Shown here one piece after another: positions 46,460-54,597 of a stretch of DNA of 64,000 nucleotides. The position numbers and the translations under genes are program-made. The notes beneath the pieces were generated by a model that saw nothing but the letters and a program-made list of their open reading frames with translations, made no database searches and was not told where the DNA came from. This DNA is from Nitrospira defluvii (GTDB lineage: Bacteria > Nitrospirota > Nitrospiria > Nitrospirales > Nitrospiraceae), in the NCBI GenBank assembly GCA_011525625.1, contig WYAX01000012.1:682001-746000 (forward strand), given 5' to 3'. Each line of letters opens with the position of its first letter. Within the stretch, counting starts at the first letter, position 1.

Positions 46460-46759
46460 GTGTTGCTGCACATCGCTTTACAAGAGGGCTTCCATCGCGA
46501 CGACGTGCGTGTACTGGTGGATGCTCGGGAGGTATTGGCGGATGCCGACGTCACCACGCGGCGACAAACCGGCTATGCCGCGTCCGTGGACGTCGATGTG
46601 ATGCACAGTCCGGTCGTGGTGGAGGTGGTGCTGGGCAAGCGGGGAGTGACTCAACGCCACTCGGTGTCGGTGGATCGTCCGACCTATGTCGGCCTGTCCC
46701 TCACAGCTGAAGGAAAGTTGGTCTGGACAACCTCACACGAACCCTTTGGCTACCTGTGA
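46460..46759 (+). CDS. Small hypothetical protein upstream of the protease
   Basis: 99 residues, no signal peptide or cysteine, rich in valine and predicted mostly beta (VRVLVDAREVLADADVTT, VDVDVMHSPVVVEVVLG). The GTG at 46460 has CGAGG at good spacing, which decides the start within a longer open frame. No family recognised. It ends 62 bp before the metzincin-like gene on the same strand and may be its companion or inhibitor, which is speculation. Confidence 0.6.
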   Translation: MLLHIALQEGFHRDDVRVLVDAREVLADADVTTRRQTGYAASVDVDVMHSPVVVEVVLGKRGVTQRHSVSVDRPTYVGLSLTAEGKLVWTTSHEPFGYL

Positions 46760-46821
46760 CGGGGCGTTCCGGATCGGCACGTATGCATGATGATTGTGAC
46801 TCTCACAACAGGAGGTCGAAC

Positions 46822-49074
46822 ATGAAAGAGCAAGATCACATGGATCAGGAGTATCTTGCCGAGGCCGCTGAAATAGCCCGTCCCGGCGTAGAGCCTCTCA
46901 TCCCTATCTTCCCCTGGCCGCCGCGTGTTCGAGTGAGCGGATTGTACGTCGCATCCCGGATTGTGACGCCGCCTATTCCGGCGCCTGGTCCCTTACCGAT
47001 TCAACCCATCCCGATCGCTCAGCCGTTGCCGGGTATCGTGCCCACATCGGCTGGTCCCTGGCAGATTGAAGAACTCCTACCCTGGGGCTTGCTGCGCGAG
47101 GAACTCCGCCTCGATGTCGATGGCCGGTATCCGCAGATGATGGCCAGCGGAACGCTCTATGGCGTGTTGGCCAAACGTGTGCACTGGATCGCCCGTCTGA
47201 CTGCATCCGGGCCGAATGCCTGGACCGGTTCGATCTGGTTCAAGGACGGCGATGTCGCCGGTTTCCCCTATACGACGGTCGACATCACCACGACGTCAAC
47301 CTTTCTGGCCAGTCAGCGCAAAGCGGTCGTGCGACTATCGGGAGGCGGCACGGCTGTCCGTACGAGAACGCTGGCGTTCAAGTCACCGTATTTCCGGCAA
47401 GTCGAGTTCGAGTTCGATTGTGCCGCCGGCGTCACCGCGACTACCCACATCGGCACCCATGACCATCCGAATCGTCCGGCTACTTTGCCGAATGAAACGC
47501 TCAGCATCGAGGAGGTCTACCGGAGAGTCGGGTTCGAGGTGCGGAAATCGGGCAGCGACAGCATCGTGCCCATCGGCGATGCGGGCACGAATGCGCGCTG
47601 GAGCGACAACGAAATGCACGATGCGATGCAGGTCTACTGGTCGCGATTTGCGGGCAAGGCACAATGGTCGCTGTGGGTGTTCTTCGCCAAGCTGCACGAA
47701 CAGGGCACGAGCCTGGGCGGCATCATGTTCGACGACATCGGGCCGAATCATCGGCAGGGGACGGCGATTTTCAACGACTCTTTCATCTCCACGGCGCCGA
47801 CGGGCGATGCCAACCCGGTCGCCTGGGTCGAGCGCATGCGATTCTGGACCGCCTGCCATGAAATGGGACACGCCTTCAATCTGGCGCATTCGTGGCAGAA
47901 GCAGCACCCGCCGGACTGGGGCACCCCCTGGATTCCCTTGGCGAACGAGCCGGAAGCCCGCAGTTTCATGAATTATCCGTACAACGTGTCCGGCGGACAG
48001 ACGGCGTTTTTTTCCGACTTCGCCTATCGGTTCAGCGACAACGAGTTGGTGTTCATGCGCCATGCGCCGGAGCGGTTTGTGCAGATGGGGAATGCCGATT
48101 GGTTCGATCACCATGGATTCGAGCAGGCCAGCGCGTCACCCGAGCCGTCGTTGAAGCTCAATCTTCGGGTCGATCGGGCACAGGCCACCTACCAATTCCT
48201 TGAACCGGTCGTGCTCGAGCTCAAGCTGACCAACATCGGCCGGCGGCCGTTGGTGATGGAAAAGGAATTGTTGTCCATGACGGATCACATGACCGTCATC
48301 GTCAAGAAGCGGGACAAGCCCGCGCGTCAGTACCTGCCGTTTGCACGCTATTGCCACGATCAGCAAGCCCAGGTCGTGATGCCCGGCGAGTTTGTGACGG
48401 ATTCGCTGTTCATCTCTGTCGGGCGAAACGGGTGGGATATTGCCGAGCCAGGCTATTACACCATTCAGATCGCTCTCCACATGGAGACGGAGGATATTGT
48501 CTCGGACGCCCTGACCCTCCGTGTCGCGCCTCCCCGAGGTTACGATGAAGAGTTCCTTGCGCAGGACTTCTTCTCTGACGACGTCGGCCGCATCCTTAAT
48601 TTCGACGGGAGTGCCATACTCCGCGGAGGGAACGACACGCTCAGGGAGGTGAACGAACGGCTCAGCGATCGTGCCGTCGCCTATCATGCACGCGTCGCCT
48701 TGGCTGCGCCGTTGGCCAGAGACTACAAGGTGCTCGACATGGGGGATCGAATGGGGGAGATGGCGTCCGCCAAGGAAGCCGGAGGCCGTCTCCGTCGATC
48801 TGCTCCCCGTATTGAGGAGGCCCGGCAGCTCTATACGAGCGCGTTGCTTGAGAGGAAGGATCAGGCGATCGCGACCTTGGGGCGGACCGACTATGAATAT
48901 TATCTGGGCCGGTTCAGGGCGGCACTCGTGGAACATGGGGCGGTGCTGAAGAAAGAACCGCGTGATGTCAAACGAGATGCCAAGCGTGAGAAGAACGGTG
49001 ATATCGAGCACACCATGAGGGTGATCAAAGAGGCACTCTCCAGCCTCAAGGATCAGGAGCCGGTCTCTCGCTAA
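46822..49074 (+). CDS. Metzincin-like zinc metallopeptidase, large, unexported
   Basis: A 750-residue protein. The zinc motif HEMGHAFNLAH (H346, E347, H350, H356) fits the extended HExxHxxxxxH of metzincins, and a Met-turn candidate follows at M383 (SFMNYPY). The N-terminus is polar then Pro-rich (PPIPAPGPLPIQPIPIAQPLPG), with no classical signal peptide. After the catalytic region a beta-rich domain (about 440-560) and a helical charged C-terminus follow. AGGAGG precedes the start by six bases. Substrate and family are not recognised; secretion would need a non-Sec route or a companion. Confidence 0.75.
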   Translation: MKEQDHMDQEYLAEAAEIARPGVEPLIPIFPWPPRVRVSGLYVASRIVTPPIPAPGPLPIQPIPIAQPLPGIVPTSAGPWQIEELLPWGLLREELRLDVDGRYPQMMASGTLYGVLAKRVHWIARLTASGPNAWTGSIWFKDGDVAGFPYTTVDITTTSTFLASQRKAVVRLSGGGTAVRTRTLAFKSPYFRQVEFEFDCAAGVTATTHIGTHDHPNRPATLPNETLSIEEVYRRVGFEVRKSGSDSIVPIGDAGTNARWSDNEMHDAMQVYWSRFAGKAQWSLWVFFAKLHEQGTSLGGIMFDDIGPNHRQGTAIFNDSFISTAPTGDANPVAWVERMRFWTACHEMGHAFNLAHSWQKQHPPDWGTPWIPLANEPEARSFMNYPYNVSGGQTAFFSDFAYRFSDNELVFMRHAPERFVQMGNADWFDHHGFEQASASPEPSLKLNLRVDRAQATYQFLEPVVLELKLTNIGRRPLVMEKELLSMTDHMTVIVKKRDKPARQYLPFARYCHDQQAQVVMPGEFVTDSLFISVGRNGWDIAEPGYYTIQIALHMETEDIVSDALTLRVAPPRGYDEEFLAQDFFSDDVGRILNFDGSAILRGGNDTLREVNERLSDRAVAYHARVALAAPLARDYKVLDMGDRMGEMASAKEAGGRLRRSAPRIEEARQLYTSALLERKDQAIATLGRTDYEYYLGRFRAALVEHGAVLKKEPRDVKRDAKREKNGDIEHTMRVIKEALSSLKDQEPVSR

Positions 49075-49090
49075 GCCGGCAGGGGCGGTA

Positions 49091-49131
49091 GAGGAGCAGG
49101 CCGATGCCGTGAGGACTCGGCCTGCTTCCTC
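49091..49131. terminator. Hairpin after the metallopeptidase gene
   Basis: GAGGA-GCAGGCCG (49091-49103) pairs with CGGCCTGC-TTCCTC (49118-49131), a strong GC stem between convergent genes. There is no T-run on either side, so it may be a Rho-assisted or bidirectional stop. Confidence 0.5.
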
Positions 49132-49179
49132 TGAGCGTCTAGGAGGGTTCAGCGCGGCCAGGATAGGCTGGTGCGTGGT

Positions 49180-49632
49180 CTAAACCGACAGGACCAGGTG
49201 ATAGACAGAGAATTGTTGATCGCGGTTCCATCCCGCTGAGCGGTAGAGCGCCTGGGCGGCGTCGTTCGTGAGCGCGGTTGAGAGCGAGAGACGCACTGCA
49301 CCGAGTGAAACTGCAAAGGTGGCGGCAGCCGACAACAGTGAAGAGGCCACGCCGGTTCTCCTGGCCTGCTCCTGCACGAACAGATCGTTGAGAATAAAAA
49401 TCCGCGCCAGCGAGACGGACGAAAAGCTCGGATAGAGCTGTGCGAATCCGATCGCCATCTCTCCCTGATGCGCAATGAACAGCGTCGACTCCCTGTTTGC
49501 AAATCGGGCAAGCAGGAACGTCCGCGCGGCGGCCACATCGCTGGTCCGACCGTAAAACTGACGATAGGCGTCGAAGAGTGGAACGAGTGGTTCGACATCA
49601 TCGACGGTGGCTTGTCTGATGGTATGTGCCAT
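49180..49632 (-). CDS. GNAT-family N-acetyltransferase
   Basis: Acetyl-CoA-dependent acetyltransferase of 150 residues. The start IRQATVDDVEPLVPLFDAYRQFY is typical of the family, with the acetyl-CoA pyrophosphate loop EQARRTGVASSLL and the C-terminal ALYRSAGW. Substrate unknown. CGGAGAT precedes the ATG. Confidence 0.88.
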   Translation of the reverse strand: MAHTIRQATVDDVEPLVPLFDAYRQFYGRTSDVAAARTFLLARFANRESTLFIAHQGEMAIGFAQLYPSFSSVSLARIFILNDLFVQEQARRTGVASSLLSAAATFAVSLGAVRLSLSTALTNDAAQALYRSAGWNRDQQFSVYHLVLSV

Positions 49633-49817
49633 AGATCTCCGGCGGGCATTGTGAGCAGCCTGCTAACCCGGATTCTTCATGAATGCCGTCGCGAGGCGTT
49701 CGAGACTGAATCCCGCCGACGCAGCCGTACTTGCGGTCCGCCCAGGAGGCCGAACGAGAACAGCCCCGCCGGGCGAGAGGATCGGACGCCGGAGCAGGCA
49801 TTGATGAATAGTCCGGG

Positions 49818-50099
49818 CTAGAGGACGCCTCGTTCGATCTCTTCCAGATACAGCAAGTCAGGCGCTTTCACGCCGGCATCTCGCCTCAATTCGACCAACT
49901 CCGGTGACTCGAAGAAACGCCGGGCGTTCTCTAGCGAAGACCAGGCCGAGAAGTGGACGATGCGGTTGGCATCTTCGTTGTAACGCAGGAGTTGGTAACT
50001 GATTGTCCCGGCACGTTTCCGCCGATCCGCCGCGCCATCGAACACGGCTTTCCAAGCCGGGCAGGCTTCGACTTCGTCGATAATCAACACATGGGGCAT
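49818..50099 (-). CDS. Small ABM-like (dimeric alpha/beta barrel) protein
   Basis: 93 residues. The pattern HVLIIDEVEACPAWKAVFDG, then GTISYQLLRYNEDANRIVHFSAWSS and a helix with ARRFFESPELVELR resembles antibiotic-biosynthesis-monooxygenase-like dimeric barrel proteins. No catalytic residue can be named. The start at 50099 is chosen because the domain begins there; the ribosome binding site is weak. Function is unknown. Confidence 0.72.
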   Translation of the reverse strand: MPHVLIIDEVEACPAWKAVFDGAADRRKRAGTISYQLLRYNEDANRIVHFSAWSSLENARRFFESPELVELRRDAGVKAPDLLYLEEIERGVL

Positions 50100-50195
50100 G
50101 TGAACTCTAGGATGAGTGGTGCGGCTCAGTGTACTGCAGAGGCAGGGGGGATGCATCACGATGGAAGCGTGGGGGAAGGGGAGGCGTCTGCGCTG

Positions 50196-51629
50196 TCAGG
50201 GCGACGGCTTCACGGCGGCTTCTTCAGCGAGGTCCCGCATGAGGCGTTGAAACTCCTTGTCGTTTCGGAGGAGTTGGGCCCCGGCCTGGAGTAGATGGTC
50301 GACCTGCTCACCGTTCAAGGCGAGGTTCGTAGGGATATTCATGAGGCGTGCTTGCTCCTGTAAGTCTTCCATCTCCGTGAAGCTGACGTTGATAATATAA
50401 ATGTCTGCATCGGATGTGAACGCACTTTCGACGCCCTGCGGTCGCTGGAGAAGTTGCGCCCGCCATTGTTCGACAGATTGCTTCATGAACTCAACGGTGT
50501 CGGTGGAATAGCGATTGATCGGAATATCGATAAGTGCCCGGCTCACGCGCATCAGGCCGGGGATTTCGTTCAGGATATATTGGTCCGGATCCGGCGAGGT
50601 TTCCGCGCTCACCATCAAGTAGACCAGTTTTCTGATCTGTTTCGCTCCCAATGACACAAAAGTAGACTCAATATCTCCATAGAAGGAGGTGTTTTCCAAC
50701 ACTTCTCGCATGCCGATGTTATCGGAGAGCCCGCCGTCCAGCAGATAGATGTACGGACGTTTTTTCGCATCAAGGTATGCCCGCAGCTGGGTCGCCCTCA
50801 GCCGTCCCCACGAGGTTTTTCGGAGCTCTTGCAGTTGGAGCGGCAGCATATACCCGCATTGCCCGGCATAGTTGGTCATGGAGATCGGACTCAGAAGCAG
50901 GGGCAAAGCGCTGGATGCGGCAGTGGCCACCGACAGAGGCAACTGATTCAGATCGGAGCAAATCAGGTCGAACTGGCGCTGATTGAATTCGAATCGTGAG
51001 AGACTGGCCATGTCGGAGGCATGAATAAATATCATTGGCCGCCGGGGCTGTGCCATGAGATCGCCGAAGGTGTGTCCGTCGAACAGTGCTTCGTCCAGCA
51101 GTTCAGAAAAAATATGCGCGCGGCCGAAGAAGGGTGACCACATACGGAACCAGTTGATCGGGGATCGAAAGATCCTCGCGCGCAGTTCGCTCTCCCAGTT
51201 CTTCCGGAGAAAGCGCGTCTCGAAGTCGTCGAAGATGCGATCGCCGTAAAGGGCATAGTAGGCCGCAGTGAAGCTGCCTCCCGACAAGGCGTTGATGATG
51301 TTGAGTTCATCCAGCAGCCGCTTGCGTTTGCCTTCCCAGACGATCTGCGTCCGCGCCAGTTCTCGCAGCACGCCATAGGCAAGCGTCGACGCTCTTGTGC
51401 CGCCGCCGGAGAACGAGGCCACCATAAAGAGGCTGTCGGAGCTGCCGGTTTTCGACGGGGGGAGATTGGTGGAGCGATAGCCGTAGGCGGCGTCCCACTT
51501 GGCGAGCGGTGCGTTCATCGTCGGGCGCACGTACTCACAGCCGAGCGTCAGGCTGAAGAGGCTGATCAACGCTAGCGCGGCGACCACCCGCCGCCCGACC
51601 CCTTCGATCCGGCGTGGTACGTAGCTCAT
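50196..51629 (-). CDS. Patatin-like phospholipase, membrane-anchored
   Basis: A 477-residue patatin-family serine lipase. The oxyanion loop is SGGGTRA, the nucleophile region is ALSGGSFTAA and the catalytic Asp is in DGGLSDNIG. The N-terminus has a hydrophobic signal ending in SLTLGC, an imperfect lipobox (C31). The start is uncertain: ATG at 51629 gives a normal signal peptide, while the frame is open to 51692. It probably hydrolyses phospholipid acyl esters in the periplasm or envelope. It stands alone on its strand. Confidence 0.85.
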   Translation of the reverse strand: MSYVPRRIEGVGRRVVAALALISLFSLTLGCEYVRPTMNAPLAKWDAAYGYRSTNLPPSKTGSSDSLFMVASFSGGGTRASTLAYGVLRELARTQIVWEGKRKRLLDELNIINALSGGSFTAAYYALYGDRIFDDFETRFLRKNWESELRARIFRSPINWFRMWSPFFGRAHIFSELLDEALFDGHTFGDLMAQPRRPMIFIHASDMASLSRFEFNQRQFDLICSDLNQLPLSVATAASSALPLLLSPISMTNYAGQCGYMLPLQLQELRKTSWGRLRATQLRAYLDAKKRPYIYLLDGGLSDNIGMREVLENTSFYGDIESTFVSLGAKQIRKLVYLMVSAETSPDPDQYILNEIPGLMRVSRALIDIPINRYSTDTVEFMKQSVEQWRAQLLQRPQGVESAFTSDADIYIINVSFTEMEDLQEQARLMNIPTNLALNGEQVDHLLQAGAQLLRNDKEFQRLMRDLAEEAAVKPSP

Positions 51630-51737
51630 CTGGCGGCGGAGAGTACGCAGAATCGCGAGGGGTGTCAACTGAGGGGAAGGGGGAATGTTCAAAGCTCAAT
51701 GTGTTGTGGTGGACCGTGAGCTGGCTCAGCTTCTTGT

Positions 51738-51767
51738 GACAATAATGGGGTCGACAATAATGGGGTC
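51738..51767. repeat. Tandem 15-bp direct repeat
   Basis: GACAATAATGGGGTC occurs twice without a gap (51738-51752 and 51753-51767). Confidence 0.8.
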
Positions 51768-51769
51768 GC

Positions 51770-51814
51770 GAGTCTTTTCTGACCCGGACATCGCAGCCCG
51801 ATGACAAAAGACTC
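51770..51814. repeat. Hairpin, possible REP/RAYT-type remnant
   Basis: GAGTCTTTT (51770-51778) pairs with AAAAGACTC (51806-51814). Together with the neighbouring AATGGGGTCGCGAGTC this recalls the flanks of REP-associated tyrosine transposase elements, but no transposase gene is present here. Confidence 0.4.
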
Positions 51815-52428
51815 CCGCCCCCTTTGTTTTCCGGGCGACTTGGCTCAGCGTATCGAGCCATTCACTTCTAGCTGGCTTCGGCCGTCACTCGCAATCTAAT
51901 GCGAGCCTTACTTCTGGAGCGCCGTCAAACAGCTTTAAGAGGGTGAACCTTTTTTTCGCTTCTTTTCGTCCAGGTCCTGGCGGTGGCCTGGCTGGTTCCC
52001 TCGGTGCGCGCGTCCTACGAGGGCCTTCTGAGGCCGCGCGTTGCGCGAGCACAGGGAATCGTCTGGCCGCCGCGCTCCATTCTTCCCGAGATACCGTTTC
52101 TGCAATGGCGCCCGGCAGGGTGTCGTCCGCCCATTGACTGCATGGGCGGTACCCGACTTGCCCCAGCTGGCGGCCGTTGCGCATCGGAGAAACCGCGAAG
52201 CCTGTCCTGTCTGAGCCTGTCTGCCGGCGAGTTGACAGGTTCCGGGCCGGTGCGGCTTAGTCGGGCGCTCATGTGGCGTCTGTGGGGAACCAATATCCCG
52301 CCAGGCTCTAGCCACTTTCCTCATGGCGGCTTTGTGTCATGCAAGTTGATGGCGCTTCGCGGCCCAGGCCCAATCACGGCGCGCAGGACAGGCTTTCTTG
52401 CTCCTATGGCTTCTGGTAGACTTCGCAC

Positions 52429-52653
52429 ATGGGTTCTGACGCAACCAAATTGTTAGAAGCAGCCTTGAAGCTTCCACCAGAAGCCCGCGCGGCCATGGCC
52501 GGGTCCTTGTTGGATAGCCTGGATACCGCCGTTGATGCGGATGCCGAAACGGATTGGGAGCAGGAAATCGCACGCCGCCTCAAGGATCTCGACTCGTCTC
52601 ATCCCCATCTCGTTTCCTGGAGCGATGCCCGCCGAAAGATACTCGGCCTCTGA
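52429..52653 (+). CDS. Antitoxin, putative addiction-module component family
   Basis: A 74-residue acidic protein of the addiction-module (TIGR02574-type) family: KLLEAALKLPPEARAAMAGSLLDSLD, then a helical C-terminus ending in SWSDARRKIL. It should bind and neutralise the toxin encoded directly downstream, whose start overlaps its stop by one base (TGATG). The pair probably represses its own promoter. Confidence 0.85.
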   Translation: MGSDATKLLEAALKLPPEARAAMAGSLLDSLDTAVDADAETDWEQEIARRLKDLDSSHPHLVSWSDARRKILGL

Positions 52654-52949
52654 TGCCCGGGCTATCTGTCGTTTTTCATCCCGCCGCTGTTGAAGAGGCT
52701 CAAGCTGCTCGGCAATGGTATGCGGCAAGAAGCCAGTCCGCTGCGGACTCGTTTCTCGCCGAACTTGACCGCGGCATCGAAGCCGTCTCTCTTGCTCCGG
52801 AACGCTGGCCGCTGTTTGTCCACGACACTCGCCGTTATCTTTTTCAGCGGTTTCCCTTCCAGTTGGTCTACCGGGTCGTGAAGGATTCCGTTCAGGTGGT
52901 GGCCCTTGCTCATGGCCGACGCCGGCCAGGATATTGGAAACTTCGCTAA
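52653..52949 (+). CDS. ParE/RelE-superfamily toxin
   Basis: A 98-residue basic protein with the ParE/RelE fold pattern: VVFHPAAVEEAQAARQWYAA, LDRGIEAVSLAPERWP, then RRYLFQRFPFQLVYRV and the C-terminal VVALAHGRRRPGYW. RelE members cleave mRNA on ribosomes and ParE members poison gyrase; sequence alone does not decide which. The ATG overlaps the antitoxin stop. Confidence 0.86.
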   Translation: MPGLSVVFHPAAVEEAQAARQWYAARSQSAADSFLAELDRGIEAVSLAPERWPLFVHDTRRYLFQRFPFQLVYRVVKDSVQVVALAHGRRRPGYWKLR

Positions 52950-53112
52950 GGAAGAGAGCCTGTTTCCGCGGCCTCTTCGGCCCATCCCCCCAGTCCTTGC
53001 TAGGCCCTCTTCTCGCAGTGGTTTCATTGATTGTGCTCGAAAGGGTGTCGTAGAATCACACAGTGTAAGCTCCCTCGTGGTATAGTTTTTTCAATCAACC
53101 GAAAGGCTGCAG

Positions 53113-54216
53113 GTGAAAACGGTCGCCACGCTTCCCCGTCCCATTACCGACTATCAATCCTTGTCTGCCGAAGAACTCTTCGAACGGACCCGCGCGGCCA
53201 AACGGACGCTCGGCGATCGCGTCATGGTTCTCGGCCATAATTACCAGCGCGATGAAGTCATTCAGCATGCCGATTTTCGCGGCGACTCCCTGATCCTCGC
53301 GCAAGTCGCCGAGCAACGGTCCGACCGTCCCTATGTCGTGTTTTGCGGCGTGCACTTCATGGCGGAAACCGCGGATGTGCTGAGCCGGTCTAATCAAACC
53401 GTCATTCTTCCCGACATGGCCGCGGGTTGCTCCATGGCCGATATGGCCGCGATCGAGCAGGTGGAACAGTGTTGGGAAGCGCTGGGTCGGGTGTTGCCCG
53501 TCGAAGAGACGGTGATGCCGGCGGTCTATGTGAATTCCGCCGCGATCCTCAAGGCCTTCTGCGGGGAACATGGCGGGCTGACCTGCACCTCCTCGAACGC
53601 GCGGAAAGTCATCGAATGGAGCTGGGCGCGACGCGAGAAGATCTTGTTCTTCCCCGACGAGCATCTCGGCCGGAACACCGCCAACAAGATGGGCATTCCG
53701 CGCGAGCAGATGATCGTCTGGGATCCTTACATGCCGCGCGGGGGCAACTCGGTTGAAGCCATTCAGCGAGCGAAGCTGATCCTGTGGAAGGGCCATTGCA
53801 GCGTGCACCAGATGTTCCAGCCGTCCCACGTCGATTACTTCCGCAAGCAGCATCCCGAGGTGAAGGTGATCGTGCATCCCGAGTGCCATGAAGATGTGGT
53901 GAACAAGGCCGACCTGGTGGGTTCGACGGAGTACATCATCCGGACGATTACGGCCGCGCCGGCTGGCACCACCTGGGCGGTCGGCACGGAATTGAATTTG
54001 GTCAATCGCCTGAAGCACGAGCAGACGGATAAGAAGGTGTTTTTCCTCTCTTCCACGGTCTGCCAATGCGCCACCATGTACCGCATCGATGCGCCACACC
54101 TCTGCTGGGCGCTGGAAAACCTCGCCGAGGGACATGTCGTCAACCGGATCGTCGTTCCGGACGACGAAAAACAATTGGCGAAGGTGGCGTTGGACCGCAT
54201 GATGGCCCTCAGCTGA
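53113..54216 (+). CDS. nadA: Quinolinate synthase NadA
   Basis: Condenses iminoaspartate with dihydroxyacetone phosphate to quinolinate for NAD synthesis. The 367 residues match the long bacterial form. Conserved elements are VLGHNYQRDEV, GDSLILAQ, PDMAAGCSMADM, HPECHEDV and the C-terminal STVCQCATMYR, with cysteines for the [4Fe-4S] cluster. The start is GTG at 53113 after AAAGGC. nadB and nadC are not in the window. A dispersed repeat begins inside its stop codon. Confidence 0.95.
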   Translation: MKTVATLPRPITDYQSLSAEELFERTRAAKRTLGDRVMVLGHNYQRDEVIQHADFRGDSLILAQVAEQRSDRPYVVFCGVHFMAETADVLSRSNQTVILPDMAAGCSMADMAAIEQVEQCWEALGRVLPVEETVMPAVYVNSAAILKAFCGEHGGLTCTSSNARKVIEWSWARREKILFFPDEHLGRNTANKMGIPREQMIVWDPYMPRGGNSVEAIQRAKLILWKGHCSVHQMFQPSHVDYFRKQHPEVKVIVHPECHEDVVNKADLVGSTEYIIRTITAAPAGTTWAVGTELNLVNRLKHEQTDKKVFFLSSTVCQCATMYRIDAPHLCWALENLAEGHVVNRIVVPDDEKQLAKVALDRMMALS

Positions 54217-54404
54217 CAGAATCGTGAAAACCGCTTCCGGCTGCGTTCTCGCGTCGCTCAGATGCATGCCGTATTGACGCGTGAATATTGTTAAGACACT
54301 GCCCGCTCACCGACTCGCGGGCGCGCACAAACGTGGCGCTCGTTATTCCTCGCGCCGTGCGCCTCGCTGCGGCCTTGCCGATAGACGCTTTTGACGATTC
54401 TGTC
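54215..54404. repeat. Dispersed palindromic repeat, copy D (longer)
   Basis: The outer arms GACAGAATCGTGAAAACCG and near-complement (54382-54404) enclose GCGTTCTCGCGTCGCTCAG and GCTGCGGCCTTGC, as in copy C. About 65 bp of extra sequence sits in the centre. It starts within the nadA stop codon. Confidence 0.72.
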
Positions 54405-54597
54405 CATGACCGATCGCCTCAACGACCAAACGCACGATAGTATGTCAGTTGCTCGGGACTTGACGGGTTTCGCCCACAACAAACCACTGGTTCCTCTTGT
54501 CTCCTTCCGGTATATTCCACCAGATCACCTGAGACGAAGCGTGTAACCTCTTGATATGCTGATCGCTGAAGGCTGTCAGCCGACAGCGTGAGTACCT

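Larger units (their letters stand above)
51630..52428. other. Gene-poor stretch with degenerate repeats
   Basis: No convincing gene. Open frames on both strands are Arg/Pro/Gly-rich and lack ribosome binding sites. It contains a 15-bp tandem repeat and a hairpin (listed next), and it ends at a toxin-antitoxin pair. This looks like an accessory or decayed insertion region. Confidence 0.45.

Noticed and set aside
51935..52456. Overlapping open frames on both strands before the antitoxin gene
   Set aside because: Both are Arg/Pro/Gly-rich, lack ribosome binding sites and show no domain; treated as non-coding.
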